A stretch of 64,000 nt of DNA from Isoetes taiwanensis (GCA_021234155.1 JAJEKV010000066.1:6052800-6116799); one strand, 5' to 3'. Numbered from the stretch's first letter, positions 10,684-22,394 are shown. Made by a program: numbers and translations. Notes: generated from the sequence alone by a model not told the origin.

Positions 10684-12161
10684 AACCCTGAATACAGTAT
10701 TTCCTAAATCAATGAAACAACATAAAGAATCAATACAGTGTACACAAACGTGGCAGTCTAGATTTAGCAGCAAATTCAACTTAAGCATTGTCTGCCATTA
10801 CAAATATTCATGCAATAAGGTTTATGTATTTGCTTAACCATATCACCGCAAAAACATATATATTAGTTTTGGTTTTGTTATAGGGATCCAATGTTGACTT
10901 CTTCAGAAGGACCTTCGAGGATAGGACCTTGGTAGACATTTTGCTGACTGTTCATGAGTTCATAACGCTACAGACTTTTAGCGTCTGCAATTTGGCTGCC
11001 TCATCAAAGAGGCAGTATACCTTCTTCCTATGATGGTCTATAACAGAGTGTTCCTTTGCAGTAATCATCCAATATTTGTTCAAAGTATAGTTTGTACCCC
11101 TCCATCTCCAGCCAATTATACAGGACATGTTATTCCACTAACTGGGTCTTGCTACGAAACATCAGCTGAAATATTAAGGCAATCAGGCAAGAGGTTTGCT
11201 TGAATCACATTTAAGATTCCTGCTTCTTTTGGCTGTTCCAATCGACTGGTTCAAATCTAACAATATCAAATATGATTGAAACTTTCATTTGAACCAGAAT
11301 ACCGACTCCACGTGGTTGATCGTGTTAAAGAACCAACTTTCTTGTGCATCCTGTTCAAACTGTCTCTTCCATATCAGGAGGTCCACTTGCCTTAGACCAT
11401 TTGAGTTTCCTGCTTCCTTTGCTTGAACATAAAGATACAACTTCTTCATTGTTGCAAAACCACCTTCACAAGTTCCTTTCTTACAGAAGGGACACGCAAG
11501 CCAATATCTATAAACTGACTCTCCACCTTGTGTGCATGTTCACTGTGAGGAATTCTAACAATGTCTGCTAGCACCATCACATACCATGAAAAATATAAGC
11601 TCATTGCTGAAAACACGTTCAGATGAATGCATGTACTTCATAAGCACCTGGATAGTTTCAACCAGGTTACCATCAGAAACCATACCTATAACCAAGCGTA
11701 AAGCGCTCATCTGAATGCTTGGATCATCGTTGTTCAGGCACTTCATAATCATACTTTTATTATCGGCCACTACATCTGGACATCTGGGCATAAATCCTAA
11801 TAGCATTTGCAAGCCCAAATATTTCAAGTTTGGATCATCCTTTGAGAAAAGCTCCTTCAGTTTCTCCACAGCTAGACTGACAGCTCCGGCATGGTCCATC
11901 AATCCAGACAATACCATCTTTCTACAATCATATAGCAATGCTCACGTATTGGTTCTACAATCTTCTTACCTAGTCTTTTTACCTAGTCTTTTTGGTCCGG
12001 CCTTCATCTGTAGAAGCCAGAGTCCTAAGAATAAAACGGCATCGGTGCATAATAGACTCCGGAGGCAAAAACTTTCTTGGTTTTCTTTGCCCGCTTTGGT
12101 GCAATGTCTTTGTGTTTGTGGGCCTCTGCTGCTGCCGGAGTTGGACGGCTTCGCCTGTGGG

Positions 12162-12490
12162 GGGTTGCCATATAGCCCGATGCTCTGTGTATCTTCCGGT
12201 TAGGCGGTTTCAAACACGAGCGACCATAGGGTATGATGGGTTTGGAGCAGTCACAGCATATCCTAGCTATATTCTAGCATATACCTAGGATATGCTACAA
12301 ACCCACCTAAACGAAGTTTGCCCCTTCCGGTTAGGCAGTTTCAAACACTAGCGGCCATAAAGCAGGTGACTGCCAGTTTACAGGGTATGATGGGTTTGGA
12401 GCAGTCACAGCATTCCTAGGTATATTCTAGCATATACCTAGGATATGCTACAAACCCACCTAAACGAGGGTTTGCCCCCTAGGGGCAACC
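12162..12490. mobile_element. Foldback / MITE-like element with an internal duplication
   Basis: Two imperfect copies of a unit (about 12,194-12,324 and 12,326-12,478) each begin TTCCGGTTAGGC and end in AAACCCACCTAAACGA. Each carries a hairpin: AGCATATCCTAG at 12,255-12,266 faces CTAGGATATGCT at 12,285-12,296 (perfect 12-bp arms), and GGGTTTG further out faces CAAACCC. The right end has a near-palindrome, TTGCCCC-CTA-GGGGCAA, and the left end carries GGGGTTGCC, which may be the matching terminal repeat. No coding capacity is evident. Confidence 0.5.
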
Positions 12491-13093
12491 CAAAAAGGCT
12501 CAATATGAAACAACGAAACAAAAACTATAAAAACACCCTCTCGTGCCACCGGTTTGAATTCAACAATTCAGATATATGTGCTACGGTCTGAGACGAATTT
12601 TGGTGTTTTTGCCAGAATTTGTGCAGTCCAATTCTATGCTTGATTAAGTGGTAGAGCAGGGCGATCTGTGGCAGCAATTTGGTGCGTGGCAGAGCGATGG
12701 CAGATCCAGGGGATCTGTGCATCAACTAAAGCCAGTCCTAATTACTATTTGAGGCCAGATTTAGAGGCAGCATCAAATGGTAAACATCAGAATGGGACGT
12801 TTTGGATAAACATATTTTAGAGAGGAATTCGTTGCTCAACAAGCCTATATTTCTTTTCCAAAATTTAACTTTGATTGCTTCTAGAAAATCACTGTTTGGG
12901 GGGCTTGGTCTTCCTTTGTGAAGCTAGAATCAGGCTTCTGTGGCAGCCAAGGACGTATGAAATCTGGTGTTACCGCTTGTAATCGTATGTGCCACGCTTT
13001 TGCTAATGCTAATATATTTTAAGCTATGTATTTTATTTTTTCAATGGTTTGAATGACTTGTAATTTTTTTGCTGCCAATGGTTGAACGACTAT
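12491..13093. other. Stretch without a supported gene
   Basis: Mixed-composition sequence with short frames only. I see no motif, repeat or RNA gene in it. Confidence 0.3.
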
Positions 13094-13144
13094 AAGGAAC
13101 CACTTGAACCTTTCCTAAAATAAGGAACCACTTGAACCTTTCCT
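13094..13144. repeat. Direct repeat, two copies of 23 bp
   Basis: AAGGAACCACTTGAACCTTT plus CCT occurs at 13,094-13,116 and again at 13,122-13,144 with no mismatch, separated by AAAAT. It sits immediately before the tRNA-like piece and could be part of the same retroposon insertion. Confidence 0.8.
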
Positions 13145-13150
13145 CAACTT

Positions 13151-13228
13151 GGACTTGTAGCTCAGTAGAACGCTATTGGTATGTGCGTTCCATTAATGAT
13201 CTATGAAGGTTTTCCCTGGTTCGGCTGA
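13151..13228 (+). mobile_element. tRNA-derived SINE-like fragment
   Basis: GGACTTGTAGCTCAGTAGAA resembles a tRNA 5' arm with the polymerase III A box (TAGCTCAGTAG). CCTGGTTCGGCTG about 60 bases later resembles the B box (GGTTCGAnnCC), but degenerate. The cloverleaf does not close, so this is not a functional tRNA gene. It fits the head of a plant SINE or an old tRNA retroposon. Confidence 0.45.
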
Positions 13229-13673
13229 TTTTATGTTGATGGGTAGAAATTCCCACATTGGTGCAACTCCCAAAGCATAAAAAGAATAAAAGCCTGATTT
13301 TTAACCATGGCTTGGAGCATTGTCCAAAAATAGAAGCCTTAAAATACTGTCACCAATAATCGCAATGAGGCAGCAATCTAACAAGGATGATGAAAAAGAA
13401 AACTGATTGAATTTTTTAGTTCAGTAGCAATATTATCCCTGTCAATTTATACAAGTGGGAAGGGAGAGGAAGCCCAAAGCACTATAAAGAGTACGAACTT
13501 TCAAAAAAAGATAAAGTGTGGTTCAAAATATGTGATACAAAACGGTGGTTACACTCACCTTCTTCATATTATGGAGGCCTCAGTTTGTTCTATAAGTAAT
13601 ATTCATTCCATTTTAAAATATGTTTCTTCTCTCTGTGCTCTTCTTTTCTTGATGAAAGGAAACGAAACAATTG

Positions 13674-16631
13674 TTAAAGTTCCTCTGCGCCACGTACGCT
13701 TCGTGGTAGCATGAATTCCACATATACAGGATAGTGGCCAGATGGATATTGACCGTCAATATGGTCCTTCACCACTTCGCTAAAATGAGGTACCAATGAT
13801 CTTCCACGATACAAGACCCAATCGACATGCAAATCCTGATTATGCCGATCCCAGCATAGGCATATTGCTTTAAAAAGCAGCTTTAAGACATCTACAGTGC
13901 TTTGATTATCCCCTGGGATGAAAAATACCCTGAGATTTGAACAATAATTGAGAAAGACCAAGCCTAGTCTAACAAAGATAGAGGTTTCACCTTTAAACCC
14001 ATGGTAAGTGTATATTGTTGAACTGTTCTTCCGAGTCCGACAACCACTCCATGCATCCTTCATTTCACCAATTATTCCATGCTCTCTGTAATACAGTATT
14101 GTTCACATAATTCATTCAAATCAAGACATTTACCAAATGGAAGTATTCTCTGAAGCCCTGACCTTAACAATTAGCATACCTTGACCTTCCTAACAGAAAA
14201 CGACCAGCAGAAGAGTCCTTTATAGTCTTGAGACTACAACAAAAAATAACGGGGAGAGTTGGTGGCAGGGAAGCTATGTGCTGCCAAATAAGCAATGCTC
14301 CTCGCCTATGTGCACGTTTGTTTTGACAATCCAGATGAGTATTCACGACTTGAAAGGCAAAGCCTGGTGGCTGTATTCCTTTAAGCTGAAGTTTGTAAAA
14401 ATATGGTGAAATAAAACAATAATTGAGAGTGGATATCTCTAATAAATGACTAGCAAATTCAACTGACACTACAGTACGTAACAGAAGGATATCACCCAAG
14501 TTGCTATGCATGGTGCTGACATTCCCCACGAAAGGCTTCCTGGTATAGAAGGAGACTCTGATAACCAAAAGGTTCCGCCATCCATTCGCTCAACCTAAGG
14601 TTATAAACTGTTCCACTTATATCTTAATACAAATGAATATGAATATAATAGAAAGTGCCACCTTTTCCTTATCATATAATATGGCACAATGCTCCTCTGT
14701 CGAATCATCCAATCCTTTACGTGACATTCCAAATTGTTCATATCCTGGAGACGTCAGAGTAGTACATCAGATGCCAGCTCATAAACTAGAATAGTCACAT
14801 TGAAAAATGAAGTGCAGATCAGCTCTACCAACAGCCCTTTCCTGGTATTATTGTCATCTCAGATTATGTTGATTCCATATCATCATGTCATCATACATTC
14901 CAACTCCTTCCCATTCTAAGAGATTATGCACTTTTTTTCTCTTTGTTGCTATCAGTGCCGCAGAAGTTGCTAGTAACATTGTTACATTGATGCTGCTGAG
15001 AAGTTGAGAGACCCAACTCCTTCGCATTTCTAACCTTTGCCTCTATGTTACTGTCAATGCCACAAATGTCTCCCTGCAGAATCGGCAATTCCAACATCTG
15101 TTCTTAAGGTTCCTTCTTATGGCATTATGGTATAACTGATCTCAGCAAAAATTGGTTGAACCCAGCAATTCTAAGAATTGAGGATCTCTCAACTTTCCAG
15201 CAGCATCAACATATTCTGACAATCTTCAGAAGATAGGTACATAGTTCTAGTAAACAATTACAATTTGCATATATACATACCAATCCTTTCAGTTCTCGTC
15301 TTTACAAGTCTTTTAGACTCTGCATCTAGATTAATTCAGCAGAGCAGATTTTCTTTCAAGATCCAGTCAATATGAGAGTGTTCAATATAACTGGTCCAAT
15401 TGCTTCATAACTATATATACACATGAGTGCTTTTTACTAATATCAAGCATACGAAATGAAAGGTAATCTTGACACTACTATTTTCCACGTTCAAATGCAA
15501 TACCTATGCACCAATAATGATCATAAATATAGTTGTCCCCGTGATGTTACTAGGATTTGCAATAGCATCCTTGGCAACAGTTCAATTTACTTGATGACAA
15601 TTCTCGATCCTAAGTTTGCACATATCTCATGAAGGTTTAATCTTTGAAAACGACCTTAAACTCAGGATCTGTGCTTGTGATTGTAGTATTAGAAAATATG
15701 GTTGTGTTATGTAAAGAAGCAGTTCATAAGCAAAGTGCCACTTCAGCTCCAAGATAAGCCACTTTTTGATAGACTACAAATCAGACCTTCAGCTTAAATA
15801 AAATTAATATCATAAGGTGTTGAAGTTGATAGTCACAAGTCTCACGAAACATTCCAGTTTACAGAAGGTAGCTTGTGCATTCATTGAAGCAAAAATTGAA
15901 GAATCATAATTTACCTGGTAAGGCTTGCCTTAAATCTTCCAATTGTGATTGTAATGCTGCATAATATGCACTTCACAAGTTAGGTAGTTTGTAACAGATA
16001 AATCCATTATTAACATAGACTTCATATTGACGTCTCCTAGACCATTATTTGAGGAGATTATAACTTGAAAGTGCTGGAACAGAATTCAAAAGCAAACTGA
16101 GGAACTTACAGAAAATTACAGGCCAAATAAAGAACAACAACGTAAGCATTTGCAAGTAAGGTTAGCATCGACCAGGTCGCCCTAGCATATAAGATAACCT
16201 GTTTACTTCTCTACTATATCCGGTGCCAGAAGAACTCTAAAAGCAGTTTAATATGATTATGCAAACATTATACATTCTAACACAAAAGCTCAACCATGGT
16301 TTTTGGGATTTTTAGAGATAAACAGTTCTCAAAAGTCCATTGATAAAAATACCATGAGAAAATTTTACTTTCTACACACATTTCATGTGTACATAATGAC
16401 TTCATAAATCATTCTGAGAAGCATCATTATTAACATATAACTAACCAGGCAGTCAATTCAGGCATATCCCAGGAAAGAGAAAGCTTTACCTTCTTGTACA
16501 CATACCACCACAGCTGCATACTTCAAAATAATGGTTGTGCATATATCTTTACGGTGTTGCCATGAGTTGGGCTCATCTTCTGCTCCATCACGGTGCAGAT
16601 TGAAAGTCATGACAGTTATAGATATGCTCAT
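13674..16631 (-). CDS. Endonuclease/exonuclease/phosphatase (EEP) family protein, seven exons
   Basis: Seven exons join in frame at GT/AG sites: 16,631-16,490, 15,956-15,915, 14,744-14,662, 14,594-14,496, 14,385-14,180, 14,085-13,991 and 13,912-13,674. The product is about 300 residues. Exon 1 has the EEP opening ITVMTFNLHRDG with SWQHRKDI and ends VVVCVQE. Exon 4 has GGTFWLSESPSIPGSLSWG. Exon 5 has VVNTHLDCQNKRAHRRGALL. Exons 6-7 have YTYHGFKGDNQ, LHVDWVLYRGRSL and PSGHYPVYVEF. EEP enzymes cut phosphodiester or phosphomonoester bonds with a metal ion; the final DHxP-type His (SGHYPV) is present. The usual GDFN is replaced by CCSLKT, so activity is uncertain. I chose the ATG at 16,631 because it directly precedes the conserved beta strand; an in-frame ATG at 16,676 is possible. 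The gene is one of the few intact coding sequences here. Confidence 0.8.
14745..15914. other. Intron 2 of the EEP gene
   Basis: About 1.2 kb of AT-rich sequence between exon 2 (donor CAG|GTAA at 15,914) and exon 3 (acceptor CTCCAG ending at 14,745). No embedded gene or repeat was recognised. Confidence 0.6.
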
Positions 16632-16679
16632 GTTGGCAGTGAGGCAACTACATAACATGCAATAATATTGCTGCATATT

Positions 16680-18170
16680 CCCATTTCAACCTAATCAGTA
16701 TAAGCTCATTTGAATCAATACAGACTCGGAGTGTGTAACTCACATAATTTGGCAGATACAAAATGTTAAAGGCTTATTCGATATAAGCATTGGCTTCATA
16801 ACTTGGTGTTCATCTGTATGGATCGAGCATAAAAATAGCTCGGGTATATCGGGATGATCCAAGAGGCTCCTATTCCTTTTAGTTTAGAGTGAGAATCCGG
16901 CGATTCTAACTTCAGGAACACCTCAAGAATGAGAATGGAATTGAAGCGGCCACTATTCATATTGAAACAGCTAAATCCCCCAACCTTTTCGTTCTTACAT
17001 TCCAAAGTTTCTGTTTTAACCCTAGGTTGGTATCAAAACCTTTCTAGGATTTTCTACTTTATATATTCTACCCTGGCTTTATTCTGATACTTGTTGTGTA
17101 AATAAAAATTTCTATTCTGCATTTCCTTAGTTTACACCAAAATTTATAATCTTATAACAAGATGCTAACGCATCAATGGGTTGCGCGTTGAAAGACCTAT
17201 TGATGTGTCACATCTTTGCACCGTTGTGATGATTATGTAAGTGGCAAGAATCGATGTTGTGTGTGACTTTTTATTCATTGAATACGTGCTTGGTGGCATT
17301 ATATAGATCACAACAAGACATTACGAAAGTCAACAAAATATGACTCTGATACATGAATCATGCAGTTGTTGTAAAACACGTATGGAAATATGAGAATCAG
17401 ATGACACATGTTTGTTACATTGCGACCAATTTACTTTTTATGTTTTGTTTTACAAAAATGGGATCCTTTACGGCGATTTGTGGCTTCATTAGAAAAATAT
17501 GTGAATTAGATGACACAAATTTTAGTTAATACTCAACTATTTTATGAATTTTCAGCATAATAGCATGGTTTTTCTCGAGTGGGAGTTTCAAGAATATTGG
17601 AGATGACACAAATGTAACTAGTAGGTCTGTCCTTAATAGATGTGTCATTTTGGATCACTCAGTGTAGTTTAATTTAGTGACATTTGTGTTGGGCAGGAAA
17701 TCTGAACTCATTGGTGCACTTTCATTTAGTGGAGTCAGCAAATTGATAACTTGAAGATAGTACTTTAGTATGCTTCATATAAAGAATCTAAAACGTGCAT
17801 CCATTTGGTGTATTATTGTTTTAAGTAATCGAACAAATGTAATTGAATCGGTTGCTAAACATCTTCAAGTTGCTCGCCTGGCTTGGAATAGGTTGGAGGG
17901 TGCTCCACATGTTGTTCCCATTAGGTGGGTCGAGGCCAAAGCATAGGTACACTAATTAAATATTAAGGTGGCCACACCCACAAGCACATATCAGGATGTC
18001 ACCTGTATACCTCCATCGCACGTCGTAAGACCGTATGTATATTTATCAAAGGGGTGCTAGATAATCCTTCAATATCTTCTTCACATTTGGGTTGCAGTCA
18101 CCTTATACCCCAAAGCTGATGTTTGTGCATGACGTGACGGCATGTTTGTGGAAGTTCCTTAGGGTAACTC
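16680..18170. other. Upstream of the EEP gene; no gene supported
   Basis: AT-rich sequence that would contain the EEP promoter and 5' leader. Frames are short. Phrases around GATGACACAAAT recur at about 17,511, 17,603 and similar places without a regular period. Its copy is at about 44,740-46,230. Confidence 0.3.
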
Positions 18171-18428
18171 TCCATTCTTAATTAATCCTTAACTATTATA
18201 ACTATTAATCCTTATTGCTCTATCCTTATTGCTCTATCCTTATTGCTTTTTTCCATCATTGGATCGAAGAATTATTCCATGAATGTGCCAGATCAAGGGT
18301 TGTGGAATTTCCACATCAGACCCCCGTACACACCCGCGCACCCCATACGGCCTTTCTACGTACATACATACAAGCAATACTTCCATCCATACAAATAAAT
18401 AGTGAAGGTCATAACATTGTATTTTCAA

Positions 18429-18575
18429 CAGATGCACACTAACATAATGTTGAATCAAGTCAACAAGTGACATACATTACATTGCCACGGATGCACACTA
18501 ACATAACAAAGGAAGTAAAGTCGCAAGTGACATATATTACATTGCTAGATACACGCTAACCAAAGTGCACACTCT
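18429..18575. repeat. Tandem repeat, about 58-60-bp unit
   Basis: The unit GATGCACACTAACATAA...AAGTGACATACATTACATTGC occurs at about 18,432-18,488, again at 18,490-18,545, and partly thereafter. The copy in the second unit is at about 46,490-46,640. Confidence 0.65.
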
Positions 18576-18988
18576 CACAACAACAAGGTTTCTCAAAGCG
18601 TCCCGCCCAAGACGCCTCAGACACCCGCCAGACTATGACCAGAGGACAACACAATCACATAAGAGGGAACAAAAGTGAACACGTCACATGTACTGCATTC
18701 CCAGATGTGCATATCTTAGAAACCTGAAACCTGAACAGTCATGAAAGAAGGCTGAGGAAGAAGCTTCCACAAAGGGCGTCCATGCACAACACCTTTGTGC
18801 ATAAGCGCACTATGAGTAAGTCCAAAATAAGAGAAAACATCGGAACAAGATTCATCCATTATCCAATTCATATACTACATGTACACCCTATATTACACTA
18901 CGTAACTCTCAGACTCATGAGAAGCCCTTCTATTCACAAGAAACAGTCCTGGCTTTACAAAGAACCCCAAGAACCACCCAGCCAATTC

Positions 18989-19530
18989 TCAGTCTTTCCA
19001 ATTGTACAACTCCAGCTCGCCTCGCCCCTGTACCAGCCATGTCTCCGTCCACACAGTAGCAATTGGAATTGCAGCTAAACAACCAATGTACTTCTCAAGA
19101 AAGTTCGTGGCTGCAACAAATGACTGATGTGTCTCTACCGTCTCCAGCACAGAAAACACAGACAATGGAAGGAAACGCTCCACAATTAGGCAATCGAAGA
19201 GCACACCTGATGACCCCTCAATCAGCCCACACGCCACATAGCTGCTATCAGCGAAGTATTTCTTTTTGAATGTGCAGAAGAATTTCTTCTCCTCCCTGGC
19301 AAGCAGGACAAAGCTTTCCGGCACTGGCAATCCCATCTCAAGCGCCTCCTCCTTATGAAGCAGTAAGAAATGCAGAGAAGGCATGTCTCCAGCCACGAAG
19401 AATGCCGCCACAAACGCTTTTTTGGCAAGACATATGCCGGGAGCCTCCGGGCCTCAATGACACCATCCGCCGCCCAAGCATGGCCTCAATCTCCTTGAGC
19501 TTAATCCCACGCCCATCAGACGCCGCCATG
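18989..19530 (-). CDS. Hypothetical protein, about 180 residues, with one frameshift
   Basis: The ATG at 19,530 opens MAASDGRGIKLKEIEAML. After a frameshift at about 19,430-19,480 the frame continues as AAFFVAGDMPSLHFLLLHKE, LPVPESFVLLAREEKKFF, FADSSYVACGLIEGSSGVLF and TVWTETWLVQGRGELELYNW, stopping at 18,989. It has no signal peptide, and no catalytic motif or family is recognised. AAACCCTAACCCCC lies about 65 bases upstream of the ATG, reading on the opposite strand, and resembles the telo-box of plant promoters. The same gene recurs at 47.0-47.65 kb with different small indels, so the frameshift may be a sequencing artefact. Confidence 0.5.
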
Positions 19531-20122
19531 CCACCGGGCCAGCCCCCGCGCTAATCTCCACCACTTAAAACCATTGCACAGACCAAAAAAAAAACATCAA
19601 ACCCTAACCCCCATTTCTCTCCCCACCATTGCCAAAATCTTACTAACCCATTCATTTGGGAACCTTATAGTAATGAGGGAGATAAGGGGCTAGCTTGAAC
19701 GTTTTAAAATTTCAATTGTTCAAAGACACGTGTCAACATAAGAATCTAAACAGGTGAAAACAAGCGGGGGTTTCTAGGTTGTTCTGGAAGTGAGTATGTC
19801 GAAACTTCTGGAAGGTGGAACAAGCTTCTTTGTTGCTATAGAATCTTTGCCTTTAATATAAAGGAGGTTTGCTCTGCGGCGACTTGTCGGTTCTTATCGA
19901 CACCTTAGGTAAGCAGCTAGTTTGGAGTTTTGATAGCCTGTTGTTTCTGTGGCGGTCGTCTCTTTGTTTCTGTGCCTCCCTATCTTTGTTTTGCCTATCC
20001 CTTATGAAAGAAATAAGGCGTGTGTCTTAGATTGGTCATACTTCAAAATTCATGGTCGGACTCTCTTAACAAAGAGCTCTCTCTTGTGATGGTTTTAAGC
20101 AGCGGCAGGGCTTTTAAGCGGC

Positions 20123-20295
20123 ATGGCTTTTAAGGGCTCTGGATTAGGGTTTTTAAGCATGCTCCGGATTAGAACCAGAGGTTCTGGAAGGTTCTCCTTT
20201 TTGCAACAACGACTTGCTCTGGCATTGTTATCAATTGATGCCTTGCCATTGTTGCTGCACAAGTTCGTTTTTTTTCCTCTGTTTCTACGAGCATG
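20123..20295 (+). CDS. Possible first exon with an Arg/Leu-rich N-terminus
   Basis: The ATG at 20,123 opens a frame with MLRIRTRGSGRFSFLQQRLA and no acidic residues except one Asp. This composition fits a mitochondrial or plastid transit peptide. A good donor follows (GCAT|GTAAGC at about 20,295). It is base-for-base the same in copy 2 (48,189-48,361) although neighbouring tracts diverge. No downstream exon was recognised, so this is a weak call. Confidence 0.25.
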
Positions 20296-21172
20296 TAAGC
20301 TTAGTCTTTTAATCTGCATTAACCCATTGACAAAGATAGTTCCCCGCCCGTGATTTCATAAGGATCTTTCCTTAAATCCTTATCATATAATAAACTATTG
20401 GTATGATGTTTCAAAGAATAAAATGGTCCACGACTTTAAAGCCGAGGGGCTCTCGACAAATTTTGGCATAATTTTGGCAATTGATCTCGCTTATAATGGG
20501 TTTGAATCTTTAGGCGTGTGATGAAAGTTTTGGAGCAACTGAGCTCACCGGATTGATTATACCATGCCATGTTGCCTATTTTTGAAGATGTACAAACATC
20601 GAGAGTTAAAACTTAACAAATTTGAATGGCCGCTCCTTCAATTTCAAAGCTGGGTCATTAACATTTAAGAAGTCTGTTTCATCATTGACAAAACCGGTTT
20701 GGGCTTTAAATTTGAGCAAAGAAGATGCTCGAGACGTTTGGATGAGATTTTCTGTGTGCATTTTGCACTAAGACTTCTAACAATTGTCGTTGCAATTTCA
20801 ATTTCATTACTTTTCATATACACTTTGCAATGAGGATGTTCCATGTTCCATGGGCAACGTGTGACCCAATCCTTAGGCAATGTTTTATGGGTTCAGTTAA
20901 AAGAATTGAATGTAGTATTTATCGATTACGGAAAATAAGAAAATATAGTTAGTCTATCCAAAAAACATAGATAATCTGCATTTTGCCCAGTTTGTTGTGA
21001 ACATCAATTGAGTCGATTGGGTTTTGAATTACCATTTGTGCTCACATATCCCACGGGAGGGAGGGAGCCTCCAAGAGGTGCATTTATGCAATTAAAAAAT
21101 GTAAGTGTTATTGCAAATTGTAAGTAATTCCTTTCTTTGCAAACTGCAAACTTCATCTTCTTTTTTATTCTA

Positions 21173-21203
21173 TTTTTAATTCTATTCTATTCTATTCTAG
21201 GCA
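21173..21203. repeat. TTCTA microsatellite
   Basis: TTCTATTCTATTCTATTCTA occurs in both copies (also about 49,245-49,270). The surrounding 1.8 kb is nearly identical between the copies. Confidence 0.6.
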
Positions 21204-22302
21204 ACCCTCTTGCTGGAGGAATAGACATATAGACATATCGAAGGCCTTGATTTGATTTGAATATAATATCTCATAAAATATTCTAGATAGGCGGGTGCGA
21301 TTGTCTGGGATTAGTTAGGGTTTTTGTGACACTTTGTGCATTTGCCATCTTGCACTTTGAAATCTAGCTATTAGTATGATATCATGTGCTAGACAATATG
21401 TTTTATAGTGGAGTTTGTGACTAAATAAAATTTTCAATGAGAACTCTACCATTGAAATGGCATTTTTTTTTTTTTATAATGTCAATTCCTTTTAAGGTCT
21501 TTAAAAATACATAGGAAACTTCCAAGGTGAATTCCACATTTTGAATCCCATTTTGAGATACACTTAGATCTAGTTGGAGATGTTTTTCACCCAAGTCCAA
21601 GGTGACACAAGTTCCCTTGCATTGCATTTAGAAAAGAGAAATATTTGCAGCGGCCTCCCTCGTTGCTTATCTGATGCTATATTATACAAAAAAATTTGAG
21701 AAAAAATAGGGGTACTGCTAGTTGAGCGACCAATTTACTTTTTATCTTTTGTTTTGTAGATAGGTATGTTTTAGAATGGTTGTTTCGAGAATCTTGGGAA
21801 ATTTGCGATTTTCTAAAACATTGGCAGCATGGAGGGTCATCCACAATTAAACTTATCATGCAACCTAAATTATCATGCGTAATGATAATGGCTAGCATAA
21901 ACATATAGAAATCGTCTGGAAAGAGTAAAAATATTTGCTGAGAAAGGATCTTATAAAGATAAAGATTACCTCAATCAAAACGTTAAGGTGGAGAATAGAG
22001 TAGAATAAAATAGATTTTTAACATCCACGAAGACCAAGTGGCCATGGGCCCCATACAATGGCCTAGTACAACTGTTACTACTATGATTAAAAAAAAACTA
22101 AAATATGTATGAATATATATATATTAGCACAATAACAGGGGGTTCCAGGGATATGTATATTTGTCCAGCTGCCAGCAGGCTTGTTGCTGCGACGGTTTTT
22201 CCCTTCTTAGGGGGTTTTAATCGGGTAGCAAGCAGACTTGTCGCACCCGGTAATTTGGGTCCCATAGGCCGATTGGCCTCCGCGGACGATAAAAGAACCT
22301 TC

Positions 22303-22324
22303 CTTCCTTCCTTCCTTCCTTCCT
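22303..22324. repeat. CCTT microsatellite
   Basis: Five to six CCTT units. The second copy at 50,372-50,394 has one unit fewer by eye. Confidence 0.8.
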
Positions 22325-22394
22325 AAAACAATTTAACAAGTTATTATTAAAAGGAAAAAAAAAAATGTACATGCACAATAAAAAAAAAAAAAAA

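Larger units (their letters stand above)
9531..11975 (-). pseudogene. AP-3 complex delta-adaptin-like gene, 5'-truncated and interrupted
   Basis: Delta-adaptin is the large subunit of the AP-3 vesicle coat, which sorts cargo to the vacuole. Pieces occur in the right order on the - strand. At 11,975-11,585: KKIVEPIREH, a frameshift, LLYDCRKMVLSGL, then DDPNLKYLGLQMLLGF and SALRLVIGMVSDGNL, ending at a GTATGT donor. At about 11,545-11,475: VESQFIDIGLRVPSVRKELVK. After an acceptor at 10,501: NDPALLD, a frameshift, AAWIVDEFVEVSSNPYELIE and LLQPRTKLLP. At 10,209-9,973: ending VEVQERA, then a frameshift into NSLLSFIGLIEKVMQ. At 9,929-9,531: GPLSSQAQNRLKVPDSLELI. The first 270 or so residues of a normal subunit are not found upstream. 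Truncation plus at least three frameshifts argue for a pseudogene, unless the shifts are consensus errors. Confidence 0.65.
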
